The notes under the pieces: generated by a model
Database searches by the model: none
Told to the model about the DNA's origin: nothing
Seen by the model: the letters and a program-made list of their open reading frames with translations, nothing else
Assembly: GCF_000383915.1 (NCBI RefSeq)
Contig: NZ_KB912942.1
Location: 4,865,039 to 4,929,038 of the forward strand
Direction: 5' to 3'
Length of the DNA stretch: 64,000 bases
Origin: Amycolatopsis benzoatilytica AK 16/65
GTDB lineage: Bacteria; Actinomycetota; Actinomycetes; Mycobacteriales; Pseudonocardiaceae
Shown: in pieces, positions 26,671 through 38,051 of the stretch
How positions within the stretch are numbered: position 1 is the first letter of the stretch
How the letters are laid out: the number at the start of each line of letters is the position of its first letter
Position numbers and translations under genes: made by a program

Positions 26671-27231
26671 ATGCCTGTCAGCACGCTCGATCCCCAACCC
26701 GCGCTGGTCGTCGTCGATCTGCAGAACGGACTGGCCGCCCTCCCCGGGGTGCCGGAAGTCATCGCCCGCACGGCGGAACTGGCCGACGCCTTCCGCGCCC
26801 GCGAGCATCCGGTCGTCCTGGTCCGCGTCACCTTCGCCGCCGACGGCGCCGACCTGGTCCCCGGCCGCACCGAAGCGCCGCGGTCCAGCTTCGCCCGCCC
26901 GGACGGCTGGGACCAGATCACCCCGGAGCTGGCCGGGCACGACCAGGACATCGTGGTGACCAAACGCAACTGGTCCGCCTTCTACGGCACCGATCTCGAC
27001 CTGCAGCTGCGCCGCCGCGGCGTGACCCAGGTGGTGCTCACCGGGGTGGCGACGAGCATCGGCGTGGAGTCGACCGCCCGTGCCGCGCACGAGCACGGGT
27101 ACCACGTGGTGCTGGCGACCGACGCGATGGCGGATACGCAGCCGGAAGCCCACGAGAACAGCGTCCAGCGGATCTTCCCGCGGCTCGGCGAGACCGGCAC
27201 GGTCGCCGAAATCCTCGAGTTGCTGCCCTGA
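26671..27231 (+). CDS. Isochorismatase-fold (cysteine hydrolase family) protein lacking the nucleophile Cys
   Basis: 186 residues; AGAAGGA precedes ATG. Fold marks: aspartate in VVVDLQNGL near residue 17, lysine in VTKRNWSAFYGT near 97, and the nucleophile region TGVATSIGVESTARAA near 130. In cysteine hydrolases (nicotinamidase, YcaC) the last motif reads ICVEST; here Gly replaces Cys, as in true isochorismatases such as EntB and PhzD, which act without a cysteine. Substrate unknown. Gene stands alone; a GACTGTTCAG sequence with T-rich DNA at 26563-26600 may hold its promoter. Confidence 0.85.
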   Translation: MPVSTLDPQPALVVVDLQNGLAALPGVPEVIARTAELADAFRAREHPVVLVRVTFAADGADLVPGRTEAPRSSFARPDGWDQITPELAGHDQDIVVTKRNWSAFYGTDLDLQLRRRGVTQVVLTGVATSIGVESTARAAHEHGYHVVLATDAMADTQPEAHENSVQRIFPRLGETGTVAEILELLP

Positions 27232-27381
27232 CCCGGGCAATCCGCTCGTAGTGCGTCGGCAACTGCAGTCGCACACCGTGCCCGCGTGCCGATTCACCAC
27301 TTTCGGTGGTTAGCAGACCGCCCCCGCGCGGCCCACAATGCAAGGCCGGACACGGCCGAGGGCAGCCGCGGGGGCGATCGC

Positions 27382-27753
27382 ATGGACACGCCGGAGAACG
27401 CACGCACCGACCGCAATCGCCGGATGCTCGAATCCTGGCGGCGCGGCGCGTCGATCACCGAAATCGCCCGGGAACACGGCCTGTCGCTGAGCTGGACCGG
27501 ACGCCTGCTGCGCCAGGAAGGCGCGGTGCTGCCAGAGATCCGCCGAGGGGTGCGCCGCAAGCTCGACACCGCCCGGATAGTCCGGGAATACGAGGCCGGT
27601 GCCCCGATGCAGCACCTGGCCGCACAGCATTCCGCTTCCTACGGCACAATCCGCCGCCTGCTGTTGCGAGAGAACGTGAAAATACGTCCGCACGGCGGAC
27701 AGAACGCCGGCGGACGGCGCACGCCGGACTCCCCCGATTCGCCCGCCGGATAA
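27382..27753 (+). CDS. Small protein with two helix-turn-helix motifs
   Basis: ATG at 27382 follows GCGGGGGCG. 123 residues. Two related helix-turn-helix segments: WRRGASITEIAREHGLSLSW (about 18-37) with TGRLLRQEG, and YEAGAPMQHLAAQHSASYGT (about 71-90) with IRRLLLRENV, each like the resolvase/Sigma70-region-4 type that ends in RRLL. A disordered Gly/Pro/Ser tail follows. Similar small actinobacterial proteins are annotated only as helix-turn-helix proteins. It is probably DNA-binding; target unknown. Confidence 0.72.
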   Translation: MDTPENARTDRNRRMLESWRRGASITEIAREHGLSLSWTGRLLRQEGAVLPEIRRGVRRKLDTARIVREYEAGAPMQHLAAQHSASYGTIRRLLLRENVKIRPHGGQNAGGRRTPDSPDSPAG

Positions 27754-27796
27754 CGAAAACGGATTCCGGGCCGCCGCCGTGGTTCGAAGTCGCGGC

Positions 27797-27887
27797 TAAG
27801 AGCGTGTCTCGTTTGGTGCGGTTGACAGGGCGGGCGGACTCGTCCGTGAGGGATCTCGGCGCCCTAGTCAACTGAGACGCGCTCTTA
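27797..27887. repeat. 91-bp imperfect palindrome, MITE-like
   Basis: TAAGAGCGTGTCTC (27797-27810) and GAGACGCGCTCTTA (27874-27887) are terminal inverted repeats with one mismatch; inner arms GTTGACAGGGCG (27821-27832) and CGCCCTAGTCAAC (27860-27872) also pair. No transposase is present. The right end overlaps the TAA stop of the ferredoxin gene, so the element may supply that stop and a terminator. Size and structure suit a miniature inverted-repeat element or an insertion-sequence remnant. Confidence 0.65.
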
Positions 27888-28085
27888 AGCACTCTTCCGC
27901 AGCCGCAACGCCAGCACCGGGCAAGCCGCCGCCGCGCGCCGGGCCTCGGCCACCAGCGGCTCCGGTACCGAAGCACCGGCGATCACCGGATAGCCCCACT
28001 CGTCCAACGACACCAGCTCCGGCAGCACCTCCGCGCACAACCCGTGTGCCCGGCAGGCAATCGGATCCACCGTCAGCCGGTTCAC
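27885..28085 (-). CDS. Small [3Fe-4S]/[4Fe-4S]-type ferredoxin
   Basis: 66 residues. The cysteine pattern CRAHGLC near residue 10 and ACPVLAL near 55 matches the single-cluster ferredoxins (C-x2-[x/C]-x2-C…CP) that serve cytochromes P450 and other redox enzymes; the second ligand position of the first motif is Ala/His rather than Cys, as in [3Fe-4S] types. GTG at 28085 overlaps the stop of the NuoF-like gene (GTGA). It is the last gene of the five-gene redox operon, and its stop lies in the MITE-like palindrome. Likely electron partner of the NuoF-like flavoprotein. Confidence 0.85.
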   Translation of the reverse strand: MNRLTVDPIACRAHGLCAEVLPELVSLDEWGYPVIAGASVPEPLVAEARRAAAACPVLALRLRKSA

Positions 28086-29199
28086 GCCGCACCCGCCGTC
28101 ACCCGGCACGAGCCGCTTGTCAGATGTGCCTGGACGTCCGCGGCGAACACCCGCAACGCGCTCGCCGCCAGTCGCGCCGCTCCGTCCGGGTGGGCGCACG
28201 CGCCGCGGCCGGTCAGGACCGGGAGACGGCGTGCCAGCCGCCCTGTCGAGTCCCGCCCGGCCAGCAGTTCGGCGAAATCTCCAGCGACAGCCGGAAGGCC
28301 GAACATGCACGGCCCGCATTGCCGGGCCGACTCCGCCGCCAGCCGGGACAGGATGCGCGCCGTCACCTCCAGTCCGCAGCCCGGGTCCGGCAGCAGGTGC
28401 AAGGACGACAACCCGGGCTCCTTCCCCAGCGGCACCGGGTCCGCGAGCGCCCGCGGCAGCCACGTCCCGCCGAACCCGCCGACCAGAACCGCTCGCGAGG
28501 CAAGGGATCCGCCCGCCCGGGCGAGGACCGTGGAGATCGGCGTGCCCGCCGGAAATTCCAGCACGCCCGGCCGCGAAACCGCGCCGGTCACGGTGACCAA
28601 GTCGGTCCGGCCCGCCTGGTAGCGGTCCGCGCCGAGGCGGCTGATCAGCGCGAACCGGGCCAGCGTCTCGACGTTCTGCACCAAAGTCGGCCGCCCGTAC
28701 AAGCCACGCTCTGTCGGGCGCGGAAGCTTGCCGGTCGGGCGCGCGTCGCCAGACGCGAGGAAGTGCACGAGTGCGGTCTCCTCGCTCGCGACGTACCGCG
28801 GCGGCACAGCGATCAGCTTGACCGGCACCGCGTCGCGGCGTTCCGCCAACGCCTCCAGCACGCTGCGGTTTCCTTCGTGCAGACAGAGAAATGCCTCCGT
28901 CGCACCGACCGCGCGAGCCGCGACCTGGATGCCGTCCAGCACGAGGTGCGGCGCGAGGTCGAGCAGCGCACGGTCCTTCGTGCTGAACGGATCGCTCTCG
29001 CAGCCGTTGGCGATCACGATCGCCTGACCGGGTGCGACCGAGCGCAGTTTCACCGCGGAGGGAAAGCCCCCTCCGCCGCGGCCCCGCAGGCCGGCGGCGT
29101 CGATCTCGCGGATCAGCGCGTCCCGGCTCAGCACGGGAAGTCCACCGTGGACAGTCAGATGTGCGGCCAGGTTGTGCCGGCGCGAGGGAAGCACGGAAG

Positions 29200-29203
<4 letters not shown>
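28082..29203 (-). CDS. NuoF-like NADH-binding flavoprotein (51 kDa subunit family)
   Basis: 373 residues from GTG at 29203, which overlaps the preceding stop (GTGA). FMN/NADH-site motifs GLRGRGGGGFPSAVK near residue 40 and NGCESDPFSTKDRALL near 65; SLBB-like middle (VTGAVSRPGVLEFPAGTPI). In the N3-cluster region the usual four-cysteine pattern reads ESARQCGPC near 300 and GACAH near 345, so the first ligand is Ala. Shorter than complex I NuoF (about 430). No other complex I gene is present, so it probably moves electrons from NAD(P)H to the adjacent ferredoxin or membrane protein. Confidence 0.85.
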
Positions 29204-32729
<3,526 letters not shown>

Positions 32730-32742
32730 TCCACCTCCCGCA

Positions 32743-32775
32743 GAACGCCCGCGCCGCATACCGGCGCGGGCGTTC
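32743..32775 (+). terminator. argG terminator hairpin
   Basis: GAACGCCCGCGCC (32743-32755) and GGCGCGGGCGTTC (32763-32775) are perfect 13-base arms around GCATACC, 14 bases after the argG stop. Confidence 0.85.
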
Positions 32776-32809
32776 TCCTCTGCGGAGCGTGGCCCGCTAA
32801 CGTGTCGGC

Positions 32810-34411
32810 GTGACCCCGATCTTCCAGCTGTCCGACACCCATGTGACGGCCGAAGCCGAACTCGACCCGGTCTCCGCCACCTACGCGGGCATCGCCGTCG
32901 ACCCGGCCGCGCTCACCGACCTGACCCCGGACGGTTTCGCCGCCCGCGCCGACCTGAACCGGCGCACGCTCGCCACTCTCGCGACGCTGGCGCCCGAGTC
33001 CCGCGCGGACCGGATCGCCGCCGCGCACCTGCGGAACAGCCTCGAAGCCGAGCTGGCCTGGTACGACCTCGACGAGCCGTACCGGACTGTCCAAGCGCAT
33101 TTCGGCACGCTCAGCTCGCTGGCCGACTCCGTCCGGCTGATGCCGCGCACCGGCGAGGACGCCTGGCGCGCCTTGGCGATCCGGATGGCCGGCGTCGAAA
33201 CGATGCTGGCCGGCTGGCAGACGACGCTGCGGACCGGCCTCGGCCGCGGGCTGCGCGCCGCCCGCCGGCAGGCGCTGGAAACCGCCGCACAGGCCGACCG
33301 GTATGCCGGGGTCCACAATGGACTCGTAGCGGAGTACGGCGACGGACCGCAAGCCGACGACCTGCGCGCCGCCGCTGCCGCCGCGCACCGCGGTTACGCG
33401 GCGATCGCCCGCTTCCTGCGCGAGGACTATGCCCCGCACGCCACCGAAACCGAAGGCGTCGGCGCGGAGCGCTACGCCGTCGGCGCCCGGCTGTGCCTCG
33501 GCGCGGAGATCGATCTGGCCGAAGCGTACGAGTGGGGCTGGGCCGAGCTTGCCCGGATCGAGTCCGAAATCGCCGCCGAGGCCGCGAAAATCCGGCCGGG
33601 CGCGAGCGTAAGGGAAGTTCTCGCGCTGCTGAACGACGAATGCGCGGTGGACGGCGAAGAGTCCTATTTGGACTGGCTACGCGCCGCGCACGACCATGCG
33701 CTCGAGGCGGCCGCGGAACACTTCGACATCCCGGAACCGTTGCACGCCTTGGACGTCACCCTCGCGCGCGACTCCGGCGCCGGTTCGCCGTACTACACCG
33801 GCCCGGCCGAGGACGGCAGCCGTCCCGGCCGCACCTGGTGGCCGCTGGGCGGGCGGAACCGGTTCGCCACCTGGTCGGAGCTGACCACGGTGTTCCACGA
33901 GGGCGTCCCCGGGCATCATCTGCAAATCGGCGTCGCCAGCCTGGCCGGAGACGCGGTGAGCCGCTACGCCCGGATCCATTCGGTCAGCGGGCACGCGGAG
34001 GGCTGGGCGCTCTACGCCGAACGCCTCGCCGACGAACTGGGCTGGTACTCCGAGCGCGGCACCCGGCTCGGAATGCTCGCGGGTTCCGCGCTGCGCGCCG
34101 CCCGGGTCGTGATCGACCTCGGCGCGCACTTGAACCTGCCGCTGCCGGACGGTTCCCGCTGGGACTTCGAGACCGCTTGCCGGTTCTTGCACGAACGCGG
34201 ACTGGCCGCGGAACACCGCGTGCACGCCGAGGTCGTCCGCTACTTCGGCTGGCCGGCCCAGGCCATCTCGTACAAGCTCGGCGAACGCGCCTGGCTGCAG
34301 GCCCGCGAGGAAGCGGCCGCCAAGCCCGGGTTCACGCTGCGCCAGTGGCACCACGACGCGCTGGCGGTCGGCCCGGTCGGGCTCGCCGCCCTGCGGGACG
34401 CGCTGCGCTAA
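32810..34411 (+). CDS. DUF885 family protein (putative zinc peptidase-like)
   Basis: 533 residues. Near residue 365 HEGVPGHH is the zinc-binding HExxxHH-like motif of DUF885, and SGHAEGWALYAERLADELG near 390 gives the further glutamate. These proteins resemble carboxypeptidases and are often unassigned. GTG at 32810 lies 14 bases after CTAACGT, so the transcript may be leaderless; no Shine-Dalgarno is seen. No signal peptide, so probably cytoplasmic. It converges on the Fur gene, with a nested palindrome between. Confidence 0.9.
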   Translation: MTPIFQLSDTHVTAEAELDPVSATYAGIAVDPAALTDLTPDGFAARADLNRRTLATLATLAPESRADRIAAAHLRNSLEAELAWYDLDEPYRTVQAHFGTLSSLADSVRLMPRTGEDAWRALAIRMAGVETMLAGWQTTLRTGLGRGLRAARRQALETAAQADRYAGVHNGLVAEYGDGPQADDLRAAAAAAHRGYAAIARFLREDYAPHATETEGVGAERYAVGARLCLGAEIDLAEAYEWGWAELARIESEIAAEAAKIRPGASVREVLALLNDECAVDGEESYLDWLRAAHDHALEAAAEHFDIPEPLHALDVTLARDSGAGSPYYTGPAEDGSRPGRTWWPLGGRNRFATWSELTTVFHEGVPGHHLQIGVASLAGDAVSRYARIHSVSGHAEGWALYAERLADELGWYSERGTRLGMLAGSALRAARVVIDLGAHLNLPLPDGSRWDFETACRFLHERGLAAEHRVHAEVVRYFGWPAQAISYKLGERAWLQAREEAAAKPGFTLRQWHHDALAVGPVGLAALRDALR

Positions 34412-34412
34412 A

Positions 34413-34561
34413 AGCTTGTCTCAGGTGCTGCTCCCGTGATGCCTGGGCGGCCAGTGTGCCGGTCTGGCCGCGAAGGGCCCCTTCAGGGACTTGGATTCCC
34501 TCGACGGGCCCTTCACCGATAGGCCAGCCAACCGTTCGGCGCGCGCCACGTGAGACAAGCT
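34413..34561. repeat. Outer inverted repeat enclosing palindrome copy C
   Basis: AGCTTGTCTCA (34413-34423) and TGAGACAAGCT (34551-34561) are perfect 11-base inverted copies that bracket the 52-base palindrome. They begin 2 bases after the DUF885 stop and overlap the Fur stop codon. The pair sits between converging genes. Confidence 0.75.
34468..34519. repeat. Dispersed palindromic repeat, copy C
   Basis: Starts CCGCGAAGGGCCCCTT and ends with the diverged inverted copy GGGCCCTTCACCGA; several arm mismatches. Lies in the middle of the outer inverted repeat 34413-34561. Confidence 0.8.
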
Positions 34562-34982
34562 AACCGCGGTTCTCGCACTCCTCGCACATGCCCCACCAGG
34601 TGACCTCGGCCTGGTCCACCCGGAATCCCGGTACCGGGCCAGGTTCGAGGCACGGCGCGGCGCCGACCGCGCACGGCACGTCCTGAATGCGTCCGCAACC
34701 ACGGCACACCAGGTGGTGGTGGTTGTCGTCAAGCTCCACTTCGAACCGGGCCGGCGACCCGGCCGGCTCCAGCGAGCGCAGCAGCCGGGCGCCGACCAGG
34801 TCGTCCAGCACGTTGTACAGCCCCTGCCGGGACAACGCGCCGACCGCGCCTTCGGCGGAGAGCGAGGACGCGATCTCGGCGGCGGTGACGTGCGGAGTCC
34901 GGGCGACCGCCGCCAGCACCGCGCGCCGCTGCGGCGTGACGCGCAGGCCCTTGTCGCGCAACCGCGCCGCTAACTCGTCCAT
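34560..34982 (-). CDS. Fur family metalloregulator (FurA/PerR-like)
   Basis: 140 residues. N-terminal winged helix (LRDKGLRVTPQRRAVLAAV, LSRQGLYNVLDDL), then the metal and dimer region with HHHLVCRGCGRIQDV near 95 and a closing CEEC. The two CxxC pairs indicate a structural zinc. Actinomycete proteins of this type (FurA, CatR) sense iron or peroxide and usually sit beside a catalase gene; none is here. Start ATG has a weak ribosome site. Divergent from a second, shorter Fur paralogue across repeated AGTTGA-type sites, which suggests cross- or autoregulation. Confidence 0.9.
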   Translation of the reverse strand: MDELAARLRDKGLRVTPQRRAVLAAVARTPHVTAAEIASSLSAEGAVGALSRQGLYNVLDDLVGARLLRSLEPAGSPARFEVELDDNHHHLVCRGCGRIQDVPCAVGAAPCLEPGPVPGFRVDQAEVTWWGMCEECENRG

Positions 34983-35002
34983 GGCCGCGAGCGTACCCGC
35001 GG

Positions 35003-35096
35003 AGTTGACCGGATCAATTCTGTCGTGCACCGGCTCACAGTCCCAGAGTTGACCTGATCCTAGGTTTGACTGGATCAACTTTAGGGTTGACAATGG
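35003..35096. promoter_or_regulatory. Repeated GTTGA(C/T)C…GATC operator sites between two fur genes
   Basis: AGTTGACCGGATCAATT (35003-35019), AGTTGACCTGATCC (35047-35060) and its inverted partner CTGGATCAACT (35070-35080), and GGTTGACAATGG (35084-35095) crowd the 118-base divergent space. The middle two form an inverted repeat around CCTAGG. They are the likely Fur boxes and also supply TTGACA-like -35 sequences. Confidence 0.6.
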
Positions 35097-35100
35097 TGCC

Positions 35101-35478
35101 GTGCTCACGACCCCGGTTCCTTCCGACGCTCCCGTGGACGTCCGGCTCCGGCGCGCCGGACTGCGCGTGACGACCGTGCGGCAAGTCGTGCTCGAAGTAC
35201 TGGCCGACCACCCGCACGTCACCGTCGCCGAACTGCTGCCGCTGGTCCGCACCCGGTTGCGGATGGCCTCCACCCGCGCGGTGCACGACGTGCTCGCCAC
35301 CGGCGTCGCCGCCGGCCTGGTGCACAGGTTCGACCACGTCGGAGTCGCCCAGCGCTACGAGATGTCCGGCTTCGACCATTCGCACCTGCTGTGCCGGCAA
35401 TGCGGCCGGCTGGAGGCGACCGCCCCGACCGACTCCCCCGGCGAAGCGATCTCTGGACTCTGCACGTCCTGCAGGTAG
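35101..35478 (+). CDS. Short Fur family regulator, divergent paralogue
   Basis: 125 residues from GTG. Fur winged helix (RRAGLRVTTVRQVVLEVL, then MASTRAVHDVLATGV) and metal region with SHLLCRQCGRLEAT near 96, ending CTSC. It lacks the HHH of its neighbour (has HSH) and is shorter. The pairing of a standard and a short Fur protein across one operator region is unusual. No ribosome binding site is clear; TTGACA 17-18 bases before the start with no room for a -10 suggests its promoter lies further upstream within the operator region. Confidence 0.85.
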   Translation: MLTTPVPSDAPVDVRLRRAGLRVTTVRQVVLEVLADHPHVTVAELLPLVRTRLRMASTRAVHDVLATGVAAGLVHRFDHVGVAQRYEMSGFDHSHLLCRQCGRLEATAPTDSPGEAISGLCTSCR

Positions 35479-35503
35479 CCGTCGCGCGCCACCCAGCCTT
35501 GCG

Positions 35504-35555
35504 CCGGTGAAGGACCCTTGCTGGACCCAGATTCCCGTCAGGGCCCCTTCACGGA
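35504..35555. repeat. Dispersed palindromic repeat, copy D
   Basis: Starts CCGGTGAAGGACCCTTG and ends GGGCCCCTTCACGGA; diverged arms. Lies between the second fur gene and the alpha/beta hydrolase operon, both plus strand, so probably a terminator for fur. Confidence 0.82.
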
Positions 35556-35582
35556 CCGAGTCGCATTACCTCAGGCGTAATT

Positions 35583-35605
35583 TACATACAGACTGAATGT
35601 ATGTA
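35583..35605. promoter_or_regulatory. TetR-type operator before the hydrolase-TetR operon
   Basis: TACATACA and TGTATGTA are perfect 8-base inverted arms 7 bases apart, ending 11 bases before the hydrolase start. The TetR gene ending this two-gene operon is the likely binder. Confidence 0.75.
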
Positions 35606-35616
35606 TCTTCCGGTGC

Positions 35617-36489
35617 ATGACCTCACAAGAAGCGCTCGGCGCCCAGCACCTCCTCCCCCTCGCCCAAGGCACCCTCCGCTACTACGACCGGGGCGAACCC
35701 GGCGCCCGCCCGGTCGTCTTCGTGCACGGTGTCCTCACCAACGCCCTCCTTTGGCGCAAAGTCGTCCCCACCGTCGCCGACGCCGGATTCCGCTGCCTCG
35801 CCCCCGATCTCCCGCTCGGCTCGCACACCACCCCGATGCGGCCGGACGCCGACCTCAGCGCACCCGCCGTAGCCACCCTCCTCGGCGACTTCCTCACCGC
35901 ACTGGACCTGGAAGACGCGATCCTCGTCGCGAACGACACCGGCGGGGCCATCACCCAGCTCCTGCTCGCCCGTTACCCGGACCGCGTCGGCAAAGTCGTG
36001 CTCACCCCGTCGGACAGCTTCGAGTACTTCTTCCCGCCGATCTTCCGCCCGCTGCCGAAGATCGCCCGCATCCCCGGCTCGATGTCCGTCCTCGGCCAGC
36101 TGCTGCGGATCAGGGCCCTGTACCGGCTGCCGCTCCTCTTCGGCTGGGTCGCCAAACGCCCGCTGCCGCCCGCCATCGCCGAGGAGTACCTCGGAAAGCT
36201 CCGCAAGTCCAAGGGAGTGCGCCGAGACCTGCGCAAGTTCCTCCGCACCGTCCACTCCCGGCACACCCTCGCCGCGGCCGAGAAACTGCGTCAGTTCAAC
36301 CAGCCAGTCCTGCTCGTCTGGCCGCCGGAGGAAAAGCTGTTCCCGATCAGCCTCGCCCACCGGTTGGCGGCCGTGCTGCCGGACGCTGAACTGGTCGAGG
36401 TCCCGGATTCCTACACCTTCGTCTCCGAAGACCAGCCGGACGCACTGGCCGGCCACATCAAACGATTCGCCGCCGCCATGGCAGATTAG
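35617..36489 (+). CDS. Alpha/beta hydrolase, haloalkane-dehalogenase-like, variant catalytic His
   Basis: 290 residues. Oxyanion motif VFVHGVLTNALLW near residue 35; nucleophile elbow LVANDTGGAITQL near 108 has Asp, as in haloalkane dehalogenases and epoxide hydrolases; an acidic residue in WPPEEKLFP near 232. Where the catalytic His normally occurs (GHF-x2-ED-x-P) the sequence reads DSYTFVSEDQP, so His is replaced. It may be a non-hydrolytic binder or use another residue. Co-transcribed with the TetR gene 5 bases downstream, with an operator upstream: a self-regulated pair responding to a small ligand (inference). Confidence 0.85.
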   Translation: MTSQEALGAQHLLPLAQGTLRYYDRGEPGARPVVFVHGVLTNALLWRKVVPTVADAGFRCLAPDLPLGSHTTPMRPDADLSAPAVATLLGDFLTALDLEDAILVANDTGGAITQLLLARYPDRVGKVVLTPSDSFEYFFPPIFRPLPKIARIPGSMSVLGQLLRIRALYRLPLLFGWVAKRPLPPAIAEEYLGKLRKSKGVRRDLRKFLRTVHSRHTLAAAEKLRQFNQPVLLVWPPEEKLFPISLAHRLAAVLPDAELVEVPDSYTFVSEDQPDALAGHIKRFAAAMAD

Positions 36490-36493
36490 GTGC

Positions 36494-37087
36494 GTGCGAC
36501 GTACCCAGCAGGAACGCTCCGACGCGACGCGAGCCGCCCTGATCACGGCCGCGCGCGACCTGTTCGGCGCGCGCGGCTACCACGATGTGCCCGCCGAAGA
36601 AATCACGCGCACGGCAGGTGTCACCCGAGGCGCGCTGTACCACCACTTCGGCGACAAGAAGGGCCTCTTCCGCGCCGTAGTCGAAGTGCTGGAACGAGAG
36701 CTGACCAACGAGGTGGACGCCGTGCTCGGCGATGCGGCAAACCCGCTGTCCGGCCTCGCTACCGCGCTGGGCGTCTTCCTCGACGCGTGCCTGCGCGAGG
36801 AAGTCCGGCGGATCTCCCTCACCGATGCGCCCGCCGTGCTGGGCTGGGAGGAATGGCGGCAGATCGAAGCCGCCTACGGCCTGGGTCTCGTCACGGAAAA
36901 CCTGGCCAAGGCCCGGGACTCCGGCTTGATCGCCGACACTCCGGTGGAGACGCTGGCACAGCTGGTCCTCAGCACCGTGATGGAAGCCGCCCGGATGATC
37001 GCCGTCGCGGACGACCCGGACCGAGTGCGCGCCGACGTGCAGCAAGTGTTCGCCGGCTGGCTGTCCGGATTGCTCCGGCCGGCCTGA
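36494..37087 (+). CDS. TetR family regulator of the hydrolase operon
   Basis: 197 residues. Helix-turn-helix LFGARGYHDVPAEEITRTAG and VTRGALYHHFGDKKGLFRAV at residues 23-62; variable C-terminal ligand domain. GTG start is 5 bases after the hydrolase stop with AGG as weak ribosome site. A perfect TACATACA-7-TGTATGTA operator precedes the pair, so it most likely represses both genes. Confidence 0.92.
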   Translation: MRRTQQERSDATRAALITAARDLFGARGYHDVPAEEITRTAGVTRGALYHHFGDKKGLFRAVVEVLERELTNEVDAVLGDAANPLSGLATALGVFLDACLREEVRRISLTDAPAVLGWEEWRQIEAAYGLGLVTENLAKARDSGLIADTPVETLAQLVLSTVMEAARMIAVADDPDRVRADVQQVFAGWLSGLLRPA

Positions 37088-37150
37088 CCGGCCGGGATGC
37101 GCCGCCGCCGACAACCGGGCACCATCGCCAAGACCGGAGGTGACCAGCCC

Positions 37151-38005
37151 ATGCCCAACCCGCGAGCGCGTGCCCTCGGCGCGGCCCTGCGAACCGCCCG
37201 CTCCGAAGCGAACCTCGACCTCCCGCAGCTGGCCCGGCACCTCGGCGTCTCGCCCGGCCAGCTGTCCGGCTGGGAACAAGGCGAACCTGTCCCGCTGCCG
37301 GAGGAGGTCGCCGGAATCCTCGGCGCGCTGGGCGTGGTCGGCGACCGCAAAGCCCGGATTCGTTCGCTGGCCCGAGCCGCCGCCGGTTCCGCCTGGTTCA
37401 CCCCGGGAACGCAGGCCGACCGCACCCACTACGAGACCCTCGTCTGCTACGAACGAGCAGCCGAACGCCTCTCGGTCTGGGCCCCGATCCTCGTCCCGGA
37501 TCTGCTGCAGATCCCGGACTACGCCCGCCTCGCCTGCGGCCCGGACCTGCCCCCGGAAGCCGCGCTCGAACCGATCGTCGCCCAGCGCGTCGACCGCGCC
37601 CGCATCCTCTCCGGCACCGAAGCGGCGTTCTTCGTCGGCACTGCCGCGCTGGCGAACCACTTCGGCGACGCCGACACCATGCTCCGGCAGGTCCGAAGCC
37701 TTCAAGAACTGGCTGCCACCACCGAAATCCGCGTCCTCCCCAGCGAAACCATCGCCGAGGACGCGTTCACTCTGTTCCACGGTCCAGACCCAGCGGTGTA
37801 CTTCCCGCGGAGCAACACCGGCTTGTTCCTGGTCGACGACCAGGCCGCGCCGTACCCCTCGATCGTCGCCCGGCTGGCCGAAGCCGCGCGGTCGCCCGAG
37901 GAATCCCTGCGCACGCTGAGCGAAGTGGCCGGCGAATTCGCCGGTGCGGTTCGCGCCGAACGCCGAGCCGACGACGCCGCCCTCGCCGAGATCCTGAACT
38001 CGTGA
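37151..38005 (+). CDS. XRE family regulator with DUF5753 domain
   Basis: ATG at 37151 has GGAGG 10 bases upstream. 284 residues: helix-turn-helix about 10-60 (LRTARSEANLDLPQLARHLG, VSPGQLSGWEQGE) and a DUF5753 domain (YERAAERLSVWAPILVPDLLQIPDYAR near 115, RVLPSETI, VYF…TGLFLVDD). In actinomycetes such regulators usually pair with a small DUF397 protein; none is seen next to it, so it is a stand-alone copy. Similar BldB/WhiJ-type systems influence development. Confidence 0.88.
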   Translation: MPNPRARALGAALRTARSEANLDLPQLARHLGVSPGQLSGWEQGEPVPLPEEVAGILGALGVVGDRKARIRSLARAAAGSAWFTPGTQADRTHYETLVCYERAAERLSVWAPILVPDLLQIPDYARLACGPDLPPEAALEPIVAQRVDRARILSGTEAAFFVGTAALANHFGDADTMLRQVRSLQELAATTEIRVLPSETIAEDAFTLFHGPDPAVYFPRSNTGLFLVDDQAAPYPSIVARLAEAARSPEESLRTLSEVAGEFAGAVRAERRADDAALAEILNS

Positions 38006-38051
38006 ACGGCGGCGCCGGCGGGAACCGGCGCCGCCCTCGCGAGCAACGGCG

